From assembly GCA_031396505.1 (NCBI GenBank), contig JANNKX010000328.1, forward strand, positions 1 through 31,232: a stretch of DNA of 31,232 nucleotides, read 5' to 3'. This DNA comes from JAAFHS01 sp031396505 (GTDB lineage Bacteria > Pseudomonadota > Alphaproteobacteria > Rhodobacterales > Rhodobacteraceae). Below, piece by piece: positions 1 through 6,589 of the stretch. Position numbers and translations under genes: made by a program. Under the pieces are notes generated by a model. The model saw only the letters and a program-made list of their open reading frames with translations. It ran no database searches and was not told the origin of the DNA. Positions within the stretch are counted from its first letter, which is position 1. Every line of letters starts with the position of its first letter.

Positions 1-190
1 AGGTCCTGTATGAACTTCCTCTTCTTCAAATTTGTTTGTTTTCTAAATTTAAATGAGATTTTCTTCAAAGTTTCTCTGAGGAGTGTCATCTTTGTCTTGC
101 AGTTTATGCTGCATGCTCTTGAAGGGGGCGGGGCTGCCGTGACTCATAGCGAACTATTTATGCTGGAGGGATTGGTGCTGGAGATTGCTT
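1..190. other. AT-rich left edge, probably not native sequence
   Basis: Roughly the first 130 bases are strongly AT-rich with long T runs, in sharp contrast to the GC-rich DNA that follows. All coding-like signal begins near 190, where the reading frame of the glycosyltransferase starts in mid-domain. In that frame stop codons occur at 11, 44, 50, 77 and 140, so the gene cannot extend leftward through this stretch. A pyrimidine-rich run ending in CAG at about 80-102 resembles a eukaryotic splice acceptor, which is only an impression. I infer a chimeric contig end or a rearrangement breakpoint. I see no bacterial gene here. Confidence 0.5.
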
Positions 191-679
191 TCGTGCACCG
201 CCGCTGTTGCCGCTGCCGCCCTGATGCCTGACCTTGAAAACTGGTGCATCATCACCGGCCCCAACCTCGCGCAAGCGGCCTTCGACCATCTGCAAGCCAC
301 CATCACCCCCAATGTTACCCTTTTCCGGTTCCGCCCCGATCTGGCCAGCCTGATGCAAGGCGCGCGCCTGTCCGTGTCGCAGGCCGGCTACAACACCGTC
401 GGCGATATCCTGCAGGCCGGCTGCAACGCCCTTGTCGTGCCCTACACCGCGCAGGGTGAAACCGAACAGGCCGACCGCGCTGCGCGCCTTGCCCGTATCG
501 GCCGCGTTGCCGTTTTGCCCGATACCGACCTGACCGCCCCTGCCCTTGCCGCAGCCATCCGGCAGTCCCTTGCACAACCGCTCTCTCCAAATGCGCTGCG
601 CGTGGCGGTTGACGGCGCGGCCCGCAGTGCCCAAATCTTGCAACAGCTTGTCACACCATCGCGTGAACACCCGTTTTGA
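185..679 (+). CDS. Glycosyltransferase, C-terminal part only (MurG/GT28-type)
   Basis: About 160 residues resemble the C-terminal nucleotide-sugar-binding half of MurG-like (GT-B fold) glycosyltransferases. The diagnostic stretch is the SQAGYNT segment followed by a hydrophobic strand ending in VVPY and then ETEQADRAARLA, which matches the sugar-nucleotide loop and the 'EQ..RA..L' helix of that family. Members are normally 350-400 residues, so the N-terminal acceptor domain is missing. The frame opens after a stop at 140-142 and has no convincing start: the TTG at 185 lies next to the composition break and has no ribosome-binding site. I read this as a gene cut by the contig edge rather than a short gene. 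It ends 61 bp before the ABC-like gene, which suggests co-transcription and a shared envelope or polysaccharide role. The substrate is unknown. Confidence 0.6.
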   Translation: MLSCTAAVAAAALMPDLENWCIITGPNLAQAAFDHLQATITPNVTLFRFRPDLASLMQGARLSVSQAGYNTVGDILQAGCNALVVPYTAQGETEQADRAARLARIGRVAVLPDTDLTAPALAAAIRQSLAQPLSPNALRVAVDGAARSAQILQQLVTPSREHPF

Positions 680-681
680 TA

Positions 682-698
682 TATATGACTGTCATATA
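682..698. promoter_or_regulatory. Perfect 17-bp dyad, operator-like
   Basis: TATATGAC-T-GTCATATA is a perfect inverted repeat with 8-bp arms and one central base. It begins three bases after the glycosyltransferase stop codon and lies 42 bp upstream of the ABC-like gene. Short, AT-rich odd-length dyads of this kind are typical of TetR- or MarR-type operators, but no regulator gene lies nearby. A second inverted repeat, TGTCCG at 705-710 with CGGACA at 720-725, follows before the start codon. Regulatory function is inferred from symmetry and position only. Confidence 0.4.
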
Positions 699-740
699 GA
701 TGTCTGTCCGGGCATGTGACGGACAAGGACGAACAACCAA

Positions 741-3464
741 TTGGAACCCAGCTATTCCAGATACATCTGGCTGCACACGCGTCGCCAGCAGATATGGATC
801 CTGTGCATCGTCCTTGTGTCGATGCTGCCTTACTATCTTGCCTTCGATCTGCCCAAACACATCGTCAACGGCCCCCTCCTTGGCGAAGGGTTTGAAACTG
901 ACGGCGCCACCCAGCTTTTCGCCCCCTTCACCTTTGATCTGCCATGGCTTGGCACTGTTGATCTGTTCGGCGGCATCACGCTTGACCGCATGAATACCCT
1001 GATCGGGTTGTCGATGATGTTTCTGGCGTTGGTCATTATCAACGGGTCATTCAAGTATTACATCAACATCTACAAGGGCTTGCTGGGTGAACGCCTGCTG
1101 CGCCGCATCCGGTTCGAACTCGTCGATCGCATCCTGCGCTTCCAGCCCCAGTCCTTCAAACACATCAAGGGCGGCGAGGTCGCCAGCATGGTCAAGGACG
1201 AGGTTGAACCCCTTGGCGGCTTTACCGGCGACGCCTTTGTGCAACCTGCATTGCTTGGCGGGCAGGCGCTGACCGCGCTTGTCTTCATCTTTGTGCAGCA
1301 GTTCTGGCTGGGCATGATCGCGCTCTTCATGGTCGTCGTGCAGTTCGCCATCATCCCCCGCCTGCGCCGCCAGCTGATCGAACTTGGCCGTCTGCGCCAG
1401 CTTTCCGCCCGTCAGCTTGCCGGGCGCGTGACCGAGGTGGTGGACGGCATCAACGCCATCCGCGTCAACGGCACCTCAAACTATGAACGCGCCGATATGT
1501 CCAACAGGCTGGGATACATCTTCAGCATCCGCTACCAGATCTACAAACGCAAATTCCTTGTCAAATTCCTGAACAACTTCCTCGCCCAACTCACGCCCTT
1601 CCTGTTCTACATGATCGGTGGCTTCCTCACGATCCGTGGCAGCCTTGACGTGGGGCAGCTTGTCGCCGTCATCAACGCCTACAAGGAACTGCCCGGCCCG
1701 CTGAAAGAACTGATCGACTGGGATCTCACGCGTCAGGACGTGCAGGTCAAATACGAACAGGTTGTCGAACAGTTTGAAAGTGCCGATATGATCGACCGCG
1801 CGCTGCATGCGCCCGATCCCTCGCGCGATGCGCGCCTGCGTGAACCGTTGCAAATCACCAACCTGACGGTCGAGGACGAAAATGGTGCCAGACGTCTTGA
1901 TCGGCTGACACTGCACATTGATCCCGGCGAACGCGTTGCCGTCACGGGCGATGCAACCAGCGGTGCCGACGCCTTGGCCGAGGCCCTTGGCCGCCTCGTG
2001 CTGCCTGCTGCAGGCCGCATCACCATCGGCGACGAGGACATCACAACCCTGCCCGAATCGGTCATCGGCCGCCGCATCACCTATGCTTCGGCCGACACCT
2101 ATTTCTTTTTCGGCTCTCTGAAAGACAACCTGCTGTACAGTCTGAAACACATGCCCTCTGCCGACAGGCCCCTTGAGGGCCGCGCCGCCCAGGCCCGTCG
2201 TCGCCAGAGGCTTGAGTCCAGACTGTCCGGCAACCCCGATTTCGATATCACCGGCGACTGGGTCGACCCCGCCGCCGTCACGGCGCATACCGCTGAACAT
2301 GGCATGCTTGGTGCCATGATTTCCGTTCTTGATGTCGTGCAACTGACCGATCAGGTGTTGGAATTCGCCTTGTTTTCCACCCTCGACACCTCAGCCAATC
2401 CTGATCTGGCCGATCAGATCGTCGCCCTGCGCCGCGATTTTCAGACCGAACTTGAACGCAGGGGCAAGGCGAATCTCGTCGTTCCCTTTGATAAAGACAG
2501 CTATAATGCTGCGGCCCCCGTCATCGACAACTTGCTGTTTGGCGTCTTTACAGAGGTGAAAGATCCCAATGGCATGGCCGAAGGCACCGCCATCTTTGAT
2601 AAATTCATCATGGACACCGGTCTGGGGCGCATGCTGTTCGACATGGGGCTTTCGATGGCCCAGACCACGGTCGAACTGTTTGATGACCTGCCCCCCGATC
2701 ACCCGTTCTTTGCCCGCCTCTCCTATATGGCGCCCGATGAGGTACCCACTTACAAGACCCTGTTGCAACGCTTGCGCGGCGTTGATTTCGACAAGGTATC
2801 CGTGGCTGATCGCCAGAAGATCATCGCGCTCGGTTATGAATATGTCGAACCGCAAAACCGTTTCGGCCTGCTGGATGATGAGCGGATGCAAAAGATCGTC
2901 GATGCGCGCGCCCTGCAGGAAACCCTGTTTCCCGCCCATTTGTCACCCTTGTTCGAACGCTATGATGCCGACCGTTATCTTGCGGCAGGCAACCTGATCG
3001 ACAACATCGTTTTCGGCAAGGTGAACCAGAAATACAGCGATGCCGACCGTCAGATCAGGGCGATCCTCATGGGCCTTCTCGCGCGCAAGCCTGCACTCTA
3101 TCGCAGCCTCCTGTGTGTCGGGCTGGATTTCAACATCGGGGCCGCCGGGCGGCGCCTGACCATCCAACAGCGGCAAAAGCTGAACTTTGCGCGCGCGTTG
3201 ATCCGGCGGTCGGATTACTATGTATTCAACCGCGCACTGTCGGCCCTTGATCCCGCGCTGCAAGAACAGGTGCTGAAGGACGCGCTGACATTTCTTGCGG
3301 CCGAAGGTGATGATCCCACGATCATCTGGGTCATCAGCGCGCCATCCTATGGCCGCCACTTTCAACGCGTGATCACGCTGGCCGAGGGCGCTTTGCAGGA
3401 CGATGCGACAAACGCCCGCCCTGTGTCAAAGCGTAAAAAGGCGGCAGCGGCCGCGTCGGCCTGA
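741..3464 (+). CDS. ABC-exporter-like membrane protein with degenerate ATPase domain
   Basis: The protein has 907 residues starting at TTG; the first residues, MEPSYSRYIW, look like a genuine N-terminus, and a weak AGGAC lies at 726-730. Residues ~15-340 form an ABC exporter transmembrane domain with helices near 18-38, 83-105, 170-205 and 275-300. Residues ~370-885 correspond to a nucleotide-binding domain, but every catalytic motif is lost. The Walker A position reads GDATSGADAL (403-412, no Lys), the signature reads LTIQQ (806-810), Walker B reads YYVFNRALSALD (826-837, Asp-Glu replaced by Asn-Arg), and the switch His is absent around 862-870. About 280 extra residues (~468-750) separate the Q-loop region from the helical domain. 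The motif following the Q-loop in exporters recurs three times: KDNLLY (461), IDNLLFG (595) and IDNIVFG (753). It is probably ATPase-inactive. A lysine/alanine-rich tail ends the protein. Its role is unknown; the glycosyltransferase upstream hints at envelope work. Confidence 0.8.
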   Translation: MEPSYSRYIWLHTRRQQIWILCIVLVSMLPYYLAFDLPKHIVNGPLLGEGFETDGATQLFAPFTFDLPWLGTVDLFGGITLDRMNTLIGLSMMFLALVIINGSFKYYINIYKGLLGERLLRRIRFELVDRILRFQPQSFKHIKGGEVASMVKDEVEPLGGFTGDAFVQPALLGGQALTALVFIFVQQFWLGMIALFMVVVQFAIIPRLRRQLIELGRLRQLSARQLAGRVTEVVDGINAIRVNGTSNYERADMSNRLGYIFSIRYQIYKRKFLVKFLNNFLAQLTPFLFYMIGGFLTIRGSLDVGQLVAVINAYKELPGPLKELIDWDLTRQDVQVKYEQVVEQFESADMIDRALHAPDPSRDARLREPLQITNLTVEDENGARRLDRLTLHIDPGERVAVTGDATSGADALAEALGRLVLPAAGRITIGDEDITTLPESVIGRRITYASADTYFFFGSLKDNLLYSLKHMPSADRPLEGRAAQARRRQRLESRLSGNPDFDITGDWVDPAAVTAHTAEHGMLGAMISVLDVVQLTDQVLEFALFSTLDTSANPDLADQIVALRRDFQTELERRGKANLVVPFDKDSYNAAAPVIDNLLFGVFTEVKDPNGMAEGTAIFDKFIMDTGLGRMLFDMGLSMAQTTVELFDDLPPDHPFFARLSYMAPDEVPTYKTLLQRLRGVDFDKVSVADRQKIIALGYEYVEPQNRFGLLDDERMQKIVDARALQETLFPAHLSPLFERYDADRYLAAGNLIDNIVFGKVNQKYSDADRQIRAILMGLLARKPALYRSLLCVGLDFNIGAAGRRLTIQQRQKLNFARALIRRSDYYVFNRALSALDPALQEQVLKDALTFLAAEGDDPTIIWVISAPSYGRHFQRVITLAEGALQDDATNARPVSKRKKAAAAASA

Positions 3465-3487
3465 CCCGATATTGCGCTCCTGAATTG

Positions 3488-3502
3488 TTAACAAGGTGTT
3501 AA
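3488..3502. promoter_or_regulatory. CtrA-type full site upstream of dinB
   Basis: TTAA-N7-TTAA is present exactly (TTAACAAGGTGTTAA), which is the full CtrA recognition pattern of alphaproteobacteria. It lies 24 bp after the ABC-like gene and 124 bp before dinB, in AT-richer intergenic DNA. In Rhodobacterales the CtrA regulon includes motility and, in some species, recombination and SOS-type genes, so a link to dinB is plausible. Binding is inferred from sequence only. Confidence 0.5.
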
Positions 3503-3552
3503 AGTAGGCCCTAAATCCAAGGTCTGATCGTTGATATCATTGAATAATGTCC

Positions 3553-3574
3553 AAAATTGACAGCCGTCAATTTT
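3553..3574. repeat. 22-bp palindrome, copy 1 (TTGAC-N4-GTCAA core)
   Basis: AAAATTGAC-AGCC-GTCAATTTT is a perfect inverted repeat with 9-bp arms, 52 bp upstream of dinB. The same palindrome in opposite orientation (centre GGCT) occurs at 23495-23516. The TTGAC-N4-GTCAA core fits Crp/Fnr-family sites such as FnrL or Dnr. A dispersed palindromic repeat or a weak bidirectional terminator are alternatives. Confidence 0.55.
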
Positions 3575-3626
3575 CATCCGCCCGCCACCCCGTGACGGTT
3601 GCACCCGACTTCGCTATCATCGCACC

Positions 3627-4880
3627 ATGTCCGCCCTGTGTCGCGATTGCCTGACCACCTTTGCCGACGGGGCCCGCTGCCCCGCCTGTCGCAGCCCGCG
3701 TGTACTGTCGCATCCCGAACTGTCCGATCTGTCCATCGCCCACATGGATTGCGATGCCTTTTACGCATCCGTTGAAAAGCGCGACAATCCTGCCCTTGCC
3801 AATGTCCCCTTGATCGTCGGTGGCGGTGCGCGCGGCGTCGTGTCGACCTGCTGCTACATCGCGCGCATATCGGGTGTGCGTTCCGCCATGCCGATGTTTC
3901 AGGCGCTGAAACTGTGCCCCGACGCCGTCGTCGTGAAACCCCGCATCAGCCATTATGCCGAGGTGTCGCGCGCCATCCGCGCCATGATGGAGGATCTGAC
4001 CCCCGCAATTGAACCGCTGTCATTGGACGAGGCGTTTCTTGATCTGACGGGCACCAGCCGCCTGCACGGGGCCGCCCCTGCCGAAATGCTGGCGCGACTG
4101 GTGCGGCGGATGGAAACCGAACTGGGCCTGACCGGGTCGGTTGGCCTTAGTCATAACAAGTTTCTGGCCAAGATCGCGTCCGACCTTGATAAACCAAAGG
4201 GCTTTTCGATCATCGGGCGCGGCGATACCGAAGCGTTTCTGCGCGCCAAACCCGTTCGCATCATCTGGGGCGTGGGGCTTGCGACGCAAAGCGCGCTGGA
4301 AAAGGCCGGCATCCGCACCATCAGTGACCTGCTCCGCTGGGAACAACCCGATCTGATCGCACGGTTCGGCAGCATGGGTGACCGTCTCTGGAATCTGGCA
4401 CGCGGGCTGGATACACGCCGCGTGATGCGGGATGAAAAGGTGAAATCCATCTCCAAGGAAACCACCTTTCACGAAGATACTGCCGATCCTGATCTGCTAA
4501 ATGGTCATTTGTGGCGGCTGGCCGAACAGGTGTCGGACCGCGCCAAGGCCAAGGGTCTGGCGGGCGGCACCGTCACCCTGAAACTGAAACATCGCGATTT
4601 CCAGACCATCACCCGTCGCCACGCCCTGCCGGATGCAACGCAGATCGGCGACCGCATCTATCGCGCCGCGCGCGACCTGTTCGATCACGCAGGAAACGCG
4701 GGCCCCTTCCGCCTGATCGGTGTCGGCATCAGTGATCTGGTGCCGGAAACGGATGCCGACCGCATGACCGATCTGCTGGATTCGGGCGCCCCCCGCCGCG
4801 CCGCAACCGAACGCGCAACCGATGCGATCCGCGCGAAATTCGGGACCGACGCCATCATCAAGGGCCGCGCCTTGCGCTGA
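3627..4880 (+). CDS. dinB: DNA polymerase IV (Y-family) with N-terminal Cys4 knuckle
   Basis: This is a 417-residue Y-family translesion polymerase that extends mismatched or damaged primer termini and makes untargeted mutations when induced. The palm begins at HMDCDAFYASVE (residues 39-50), with metal-binding Asp41 and the steric-gate region. The second catalytic motif, LSLDEAFLDL (131-140), supplies Asp134 and Glu135. The thumb helix-hairpin-helix region and little-finger domain follow. Residues 1-35 are an extension containing C5-x2-C8 and C18-x2-C21, a zinc-ribbon-like knuckle absent from E. coli DinB. I recall similar extensions in Rhodobacterales homologues, which supports this start. 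No Shine-Dalgarno sequence is clear before the ATG. A CtrA-type site and a TTGAC-N4-GTCAA palindrome lie upstream. No GTTC-N7-GTTC alphaproteobacterial LexA box is visible. It converges on the amidohydrolase gene with a 2-bp gap. Confidence 0.9.
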   Translation: MSALCRDCLTTFADGARCPACRSPRVLSHPELSDLSIAHMDCDAFYASVEKRDNPALANVPLIVGGGARGVVSTCCYIARISGVRSAMPMFQALKLCPDAVVVKPRISHYAEVSRAIRAMMEDLTPAIEPLSLDEAFLDLTGTSRLHGAAPAEMLARLVRRMETELGLTGSVGLSHNKFLAKIASDLDKPKGFSIIGRGDTEAFLRAKPVRIIWGVGLATQSALEKAGIRTISDLLRWEQPDLIARFGSMGDRLWNLARGLDTRRVMRDEKVKSISKETTFHEDTADPDLLNGHLWRLAEQVSDRAKAKGLAGGTVTLKLKHRDFQTITRRHALPDATQIGDRIYRAARDLFDHAGNAGPFRLIGVGISDLVPETDADRMTDLLDSGAPRRAATERATDAIRAKFGTDAIIKGRALR

Positions 4881-4882
4881 GG

Positions 4883-5743
4883 CTATTCAGCGGCCAATGG
4901 CACGATCTGCCGCCCGATATCGGATATCTCCGCCACCACACCCGAAATCAGTGCATGAAACGCGGCATAATCCGCGCGCAGTTCGATGCGTGCCTCGTCC
5001 AGATACAGCGCGCGGTCCACCTCGACCTGCACGACGTGATTGCCCCGCGACGGACGACCATAAGCCTGCGCGATATAGGCCCCCGCAAAGGGTGAATTCC
5101 GCGCCACCCGCAGACCCGCCGCCGCAAAGGCCGATTCCACACGGTCCATCACCTCGCGCCCCGCCGCCGCACCGAAACGGTCGCCCAACACCACATCCGG
5201 GCGCGCGTGGCCGGGGCGGGCATGCGCCTCGATCGCCTCGTGGGGCATGGAATGGCAGTCGATCAGGATGGCCTGCCCGAACTGCGCCTGATTCTCGTCG
5301 ATCAACCGCCGCAGCGCATTGTGATAGGGGTGCCATACTGTTGCAATTCGGTGGCGCGCCTCGTCCAGCGTCAGCTTGCCCCGGTAAATCGCGCGCCCAT
5401 TCGCCACCACGCGCGGAATCACGCCAAGGCCCGACGACACGCGCGGATTGTGCGGCGCACGCGCGATCCCATCAATCAAAGCGGGGTCCAGCTCGTCCGG
5501 GGCGCGGTTCAAATCAAGGTAGGCGCGCGGCAGCTGCGCCGTCAGCAAGGGTGCGCCGTACAACGGGGCCGCATCGAACAACTGATCGACAAAGGCATCC
5601 TCGGATGACCGGATCAGCCGCGCATCCAGCAGCGATTGGTCCAGAAACGCGTGCGCATAGTCGCGGCCCGAATGCGGCGACGCAAAAATCACCGGCGTTT
5701 CGCGCCGGTCGGGGTGAAAGATTGTAAAGGCCTGTCTGTGCAT
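4883..5743 (-). CDS. N-formylglutamate amidohydrolase family protein
   Basis: This 286-residue protein belongs to the N-formylglutamate amidohydrolase (FGase) family, which releases formate and glutamate from N-formylglutamate, the last step of one histidine degradation route. Family features are the N-terminal segment VIFASPHSGRDY, a YLDLNR-type segment after residue 70, the ILIDCHSMPH metal-site strand near 167, and the conserved GRPSRGNHVVQVEV region with its C-terminal QVEVDRALYLDE strand. Histidines and acidic residues in these segments match the expected zinc site. The ATG at 5743 has GGAG five bases upstream. No hut genes are adjacent, so it could serve another formyl-amide substrate; Rhodobacterales carry several paralogues. 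I therefore leave out a gene symbol. It converges with dinB with no terminator between the stops. Confidence 0.85.
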   Translation of the reverse strand: MHRQAFTIFHPDRRETPVIFASPHSGRDYAHAFLDQSLLDARLIRSSEDAFVDQLFDAAPLYGAPLLTAQLPRAYLDLNRAPDELDPALIDGIARAPHNPRVSSGLGVIPRVVANGRAIYRGKLTLDEARHRIATVWHPYHNALRRLIDENQAQFGQAILIDCHSMPHEAIEAHARPGHARPDVVLGDRFGAAAGREVMDRVESAFAAAGLRVARNSPFAGAYIAQAYGRPSRGNHVVQVEVDRALYLDEARIELRADYAAFHALISGVVAEISDIGRQIVPLAAE

Positions 5744-5794
5744 TGACGCTCCGTCGGGTGACTATAGGACAGATTCTGCCAATACCAAAACCCC

Positions 5795-5823
5795 TTGAAC
5801 CCCATCACGACTCCTTTTATAGA
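5795..5823 (+). promoter_or_regulatory. Candidate sigma-70 promoter of the tRNA-Val/rpmJ unit
   Basis: TTGAAC at 5795-5800 and TATAGA at 5818-5823 are separated by 17 bp, the optimal spacing. The predicted transcription start near 5830 lies ~65 nt upstream of tRNA-Val. The hexamers match consensus at four of six positions each, so this is plausible rather than certain. Confidence 0.45.
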
Positions 5824-5833
5824 CCCGTCAGCC

Positions 5834-5863
5834 GACGCGGTTCCGCCCGCGTCCTTTTTCTTT
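5834..5863 (+). other. Hairpin followed by T-rich tract in tRNA leader
   Basis: GACGCGG (5834-5840) pairs perfectly with CCGCGTC (5847-5853) across a 6-base loop, followed by CTTTTTCTTT. It has the form of an intrinsic terminator on the + strand, yet no + strand gene ends just before it (dinB ends ~950 bp upstream). It sits between the candidate promoter and the tRNA. It may be the very 5' end of the tRNA precursor, or a terminator for antisense transcription coming through the amidohydrolase gene. Confidence 0.45.
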
Positions 5864-5895
5864 GGGCAAGGCGGGTTCGGGTTTGGAAAAGACGT

Positions 5896-5970
5896 GGGCG
5901 GTTAGCTCAGCGGTAGAGCACTACGTTGACATCGTAGTGGCCACTGGTTCGATCCCAGTACCGCCCACCA
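5896..5970 (+). tRNA. tRNA-Val (anticodon GAC)
   Basis: A complete cloverleaf can be drawn. The 7-bp acceptor stem is GGGCGGT (5896-5902) with ACCGCCC. The D arm is GCTC/GAGC, the anticodon stem CTACG/CGTAG encloses loop TTGACAT with anticodon GAC at 5928-5930, and the T arm ACTGG/CCAGT encloses TTCGATC. Discriminator A and an encoded CCA complete the 3' end. GAC reads the Val codons GTC and GTT. The gene is followed 66 nt later by rpmJ with no terminator between them, so both are probably on one transcript. Confidence 0.96.
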
Positions 5971-6036
5971 TTCGCCGTCCCGTTCCGGGGCAAACAGTTT
6001 TCAAGGCGCAGACGCGCCGTAAGTTGGAGAAGAACG

Positions 6037-6162
6037 ATGAAGGTTGCGAATTCGCTCCGCTCGCTGAAGACGCGTCATCGCGATTGCCAGGTCGTGCGCC
6101 GCAAAGGCCGCGTCTATGTGATCAACAAGACGCAAAAGCGCTACAAGGCCCGTCAGGGCTAA
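6037..6162 (+). CDS. rpmJ: 50S ribosomal protein L36
   Basis: This 41-residue basic protein (MKVANSLRSLKTRHRDCQ... ending KRYKARQG) is the alphaproteobacterial form of L36, a small protein of the large ribosomal subunit. It has a single cysteine (Cys17), so it lacks the C-x2-C...C-x4-H zinc ribbon of the classical form and is a zinc-independent type. GGAG at 6026-6029, seven bases before the ATG, fixes the start. It lies 66 nt downstream of tRNA-Val and is followed by a strong terminator at 6187, so the unit seems to be tRNA-Val plus rpmJ. Standing alone, outside the ribosomal protein operons, is normal for this form. Confidence 0.95.
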   Translation: MKVANSLRSLKTRHRDCQVVRRKGRVYVINKTQKRYKARQG

Positions 6163-6186
6163 GGCGCGTTCAGCAGTGTCGAAGTG

Positions 6187-6216
6187 GCCGCCGAGGGCAA
6201 CCTCTGGCGGCTTTTT
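6187..6216 (+). terminator. Intrinsic terminator of rpmJ
   Basis: GCCGCC-GAGG pairs with CCTC-T-GGCGGC around a GCAA (GNRA) tetraloop, with a single bulged T at 6205, followed immediately by TTTTT at 6212-6216. It lies 24 nt after the rpmJ stop codon. Confidence 0.85.
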
Positions 6217-6471
6217 CATGCGTTGCATGACGATCAGATGACGGACGCCGCCCCTGCGCGAGATGCCGCTGTCAACGCGCGGGCCCCTCATAAAACCGTG
6301 AGGTCGGCAGGAAACCTCTGTCACAAACCGGCGAACGGGCATGCAACTGCCGCCCCGGTGTCGCAACAGGAATGGGCGGTTGTCAGGCCCGTGCTCGACC
6401 CTCTAGATTGCACGCATCCGGTGTAAACCACGCCGGATAATCACCGCTTTCGCAGCTTTGAAAGCATCATA
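6217..6471. other. Intergenic stretch without recognisable gene
   Basis: This is the left part of a 427-bp gap between rpmJ and the CAP-domain gene. I see no open frame with a ribosome-binding site and no known RNA motif. A few short inverted repeats occur, for example CCTCA/TGAGG around 6286-6303. The promoter of the CAP gene presumably lies here, but I cannot point to its hexamers. Confidence 0.5.
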
Positions 6472-6571
6472 CCCGGTCTGGCATGCGCTTGACCGGGATC
6501 CCTTCGCTTTGCCCGACGCACGCGCTGCGGGGGCAGGGCAAACCCAACATTGGTGCCGCGACTTTGGCACC
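6472..6571 (+). promoter_or_regulatory. Hairpin-rich 5' leader of the CAP-domain gene
   Basis: Three consecutive perfect stems fill the 100 bases before the ribosome-binding site. CCCGGTC (6472-6478) pairs with GACCGGG (6491-6497). TTTGCCC (6508-6514) pairs with GGGCAAA (6536-6542), with a nested CGCA/TGCG stem at 6517-6529. GGTGCC (6552-6557) pairs with GGCACC (6566-6571). The ribosome-binding site follows at 6576. It matches no riboswitch class I know. A regulatory leader is inferred; chance pairing in GC-rich DNA is the alternative. Confidence 0.35.
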
Positions 6572-6589
6572 CATAGAGGAGATGACGAC

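Noticed and set aside
3465..3626. LexA box upstream of dinB.
   Set aside because: No GTTC-N7-GTTC or close variant is present in the intergenic region.
5689..5805. Possible 38-residue upstream open frame on the minus strand, with AAAAGGAG five bases before its ATG and overlapping the start of the amidohydrolase gene.
   Set aside because: The ribosome-binding-site-like bases coincide with the -10 region and spacer of the tRNA promoter on the other strand, the peptide resembles nothing known, and the amidohydrolase has its own ribosome-binding site.
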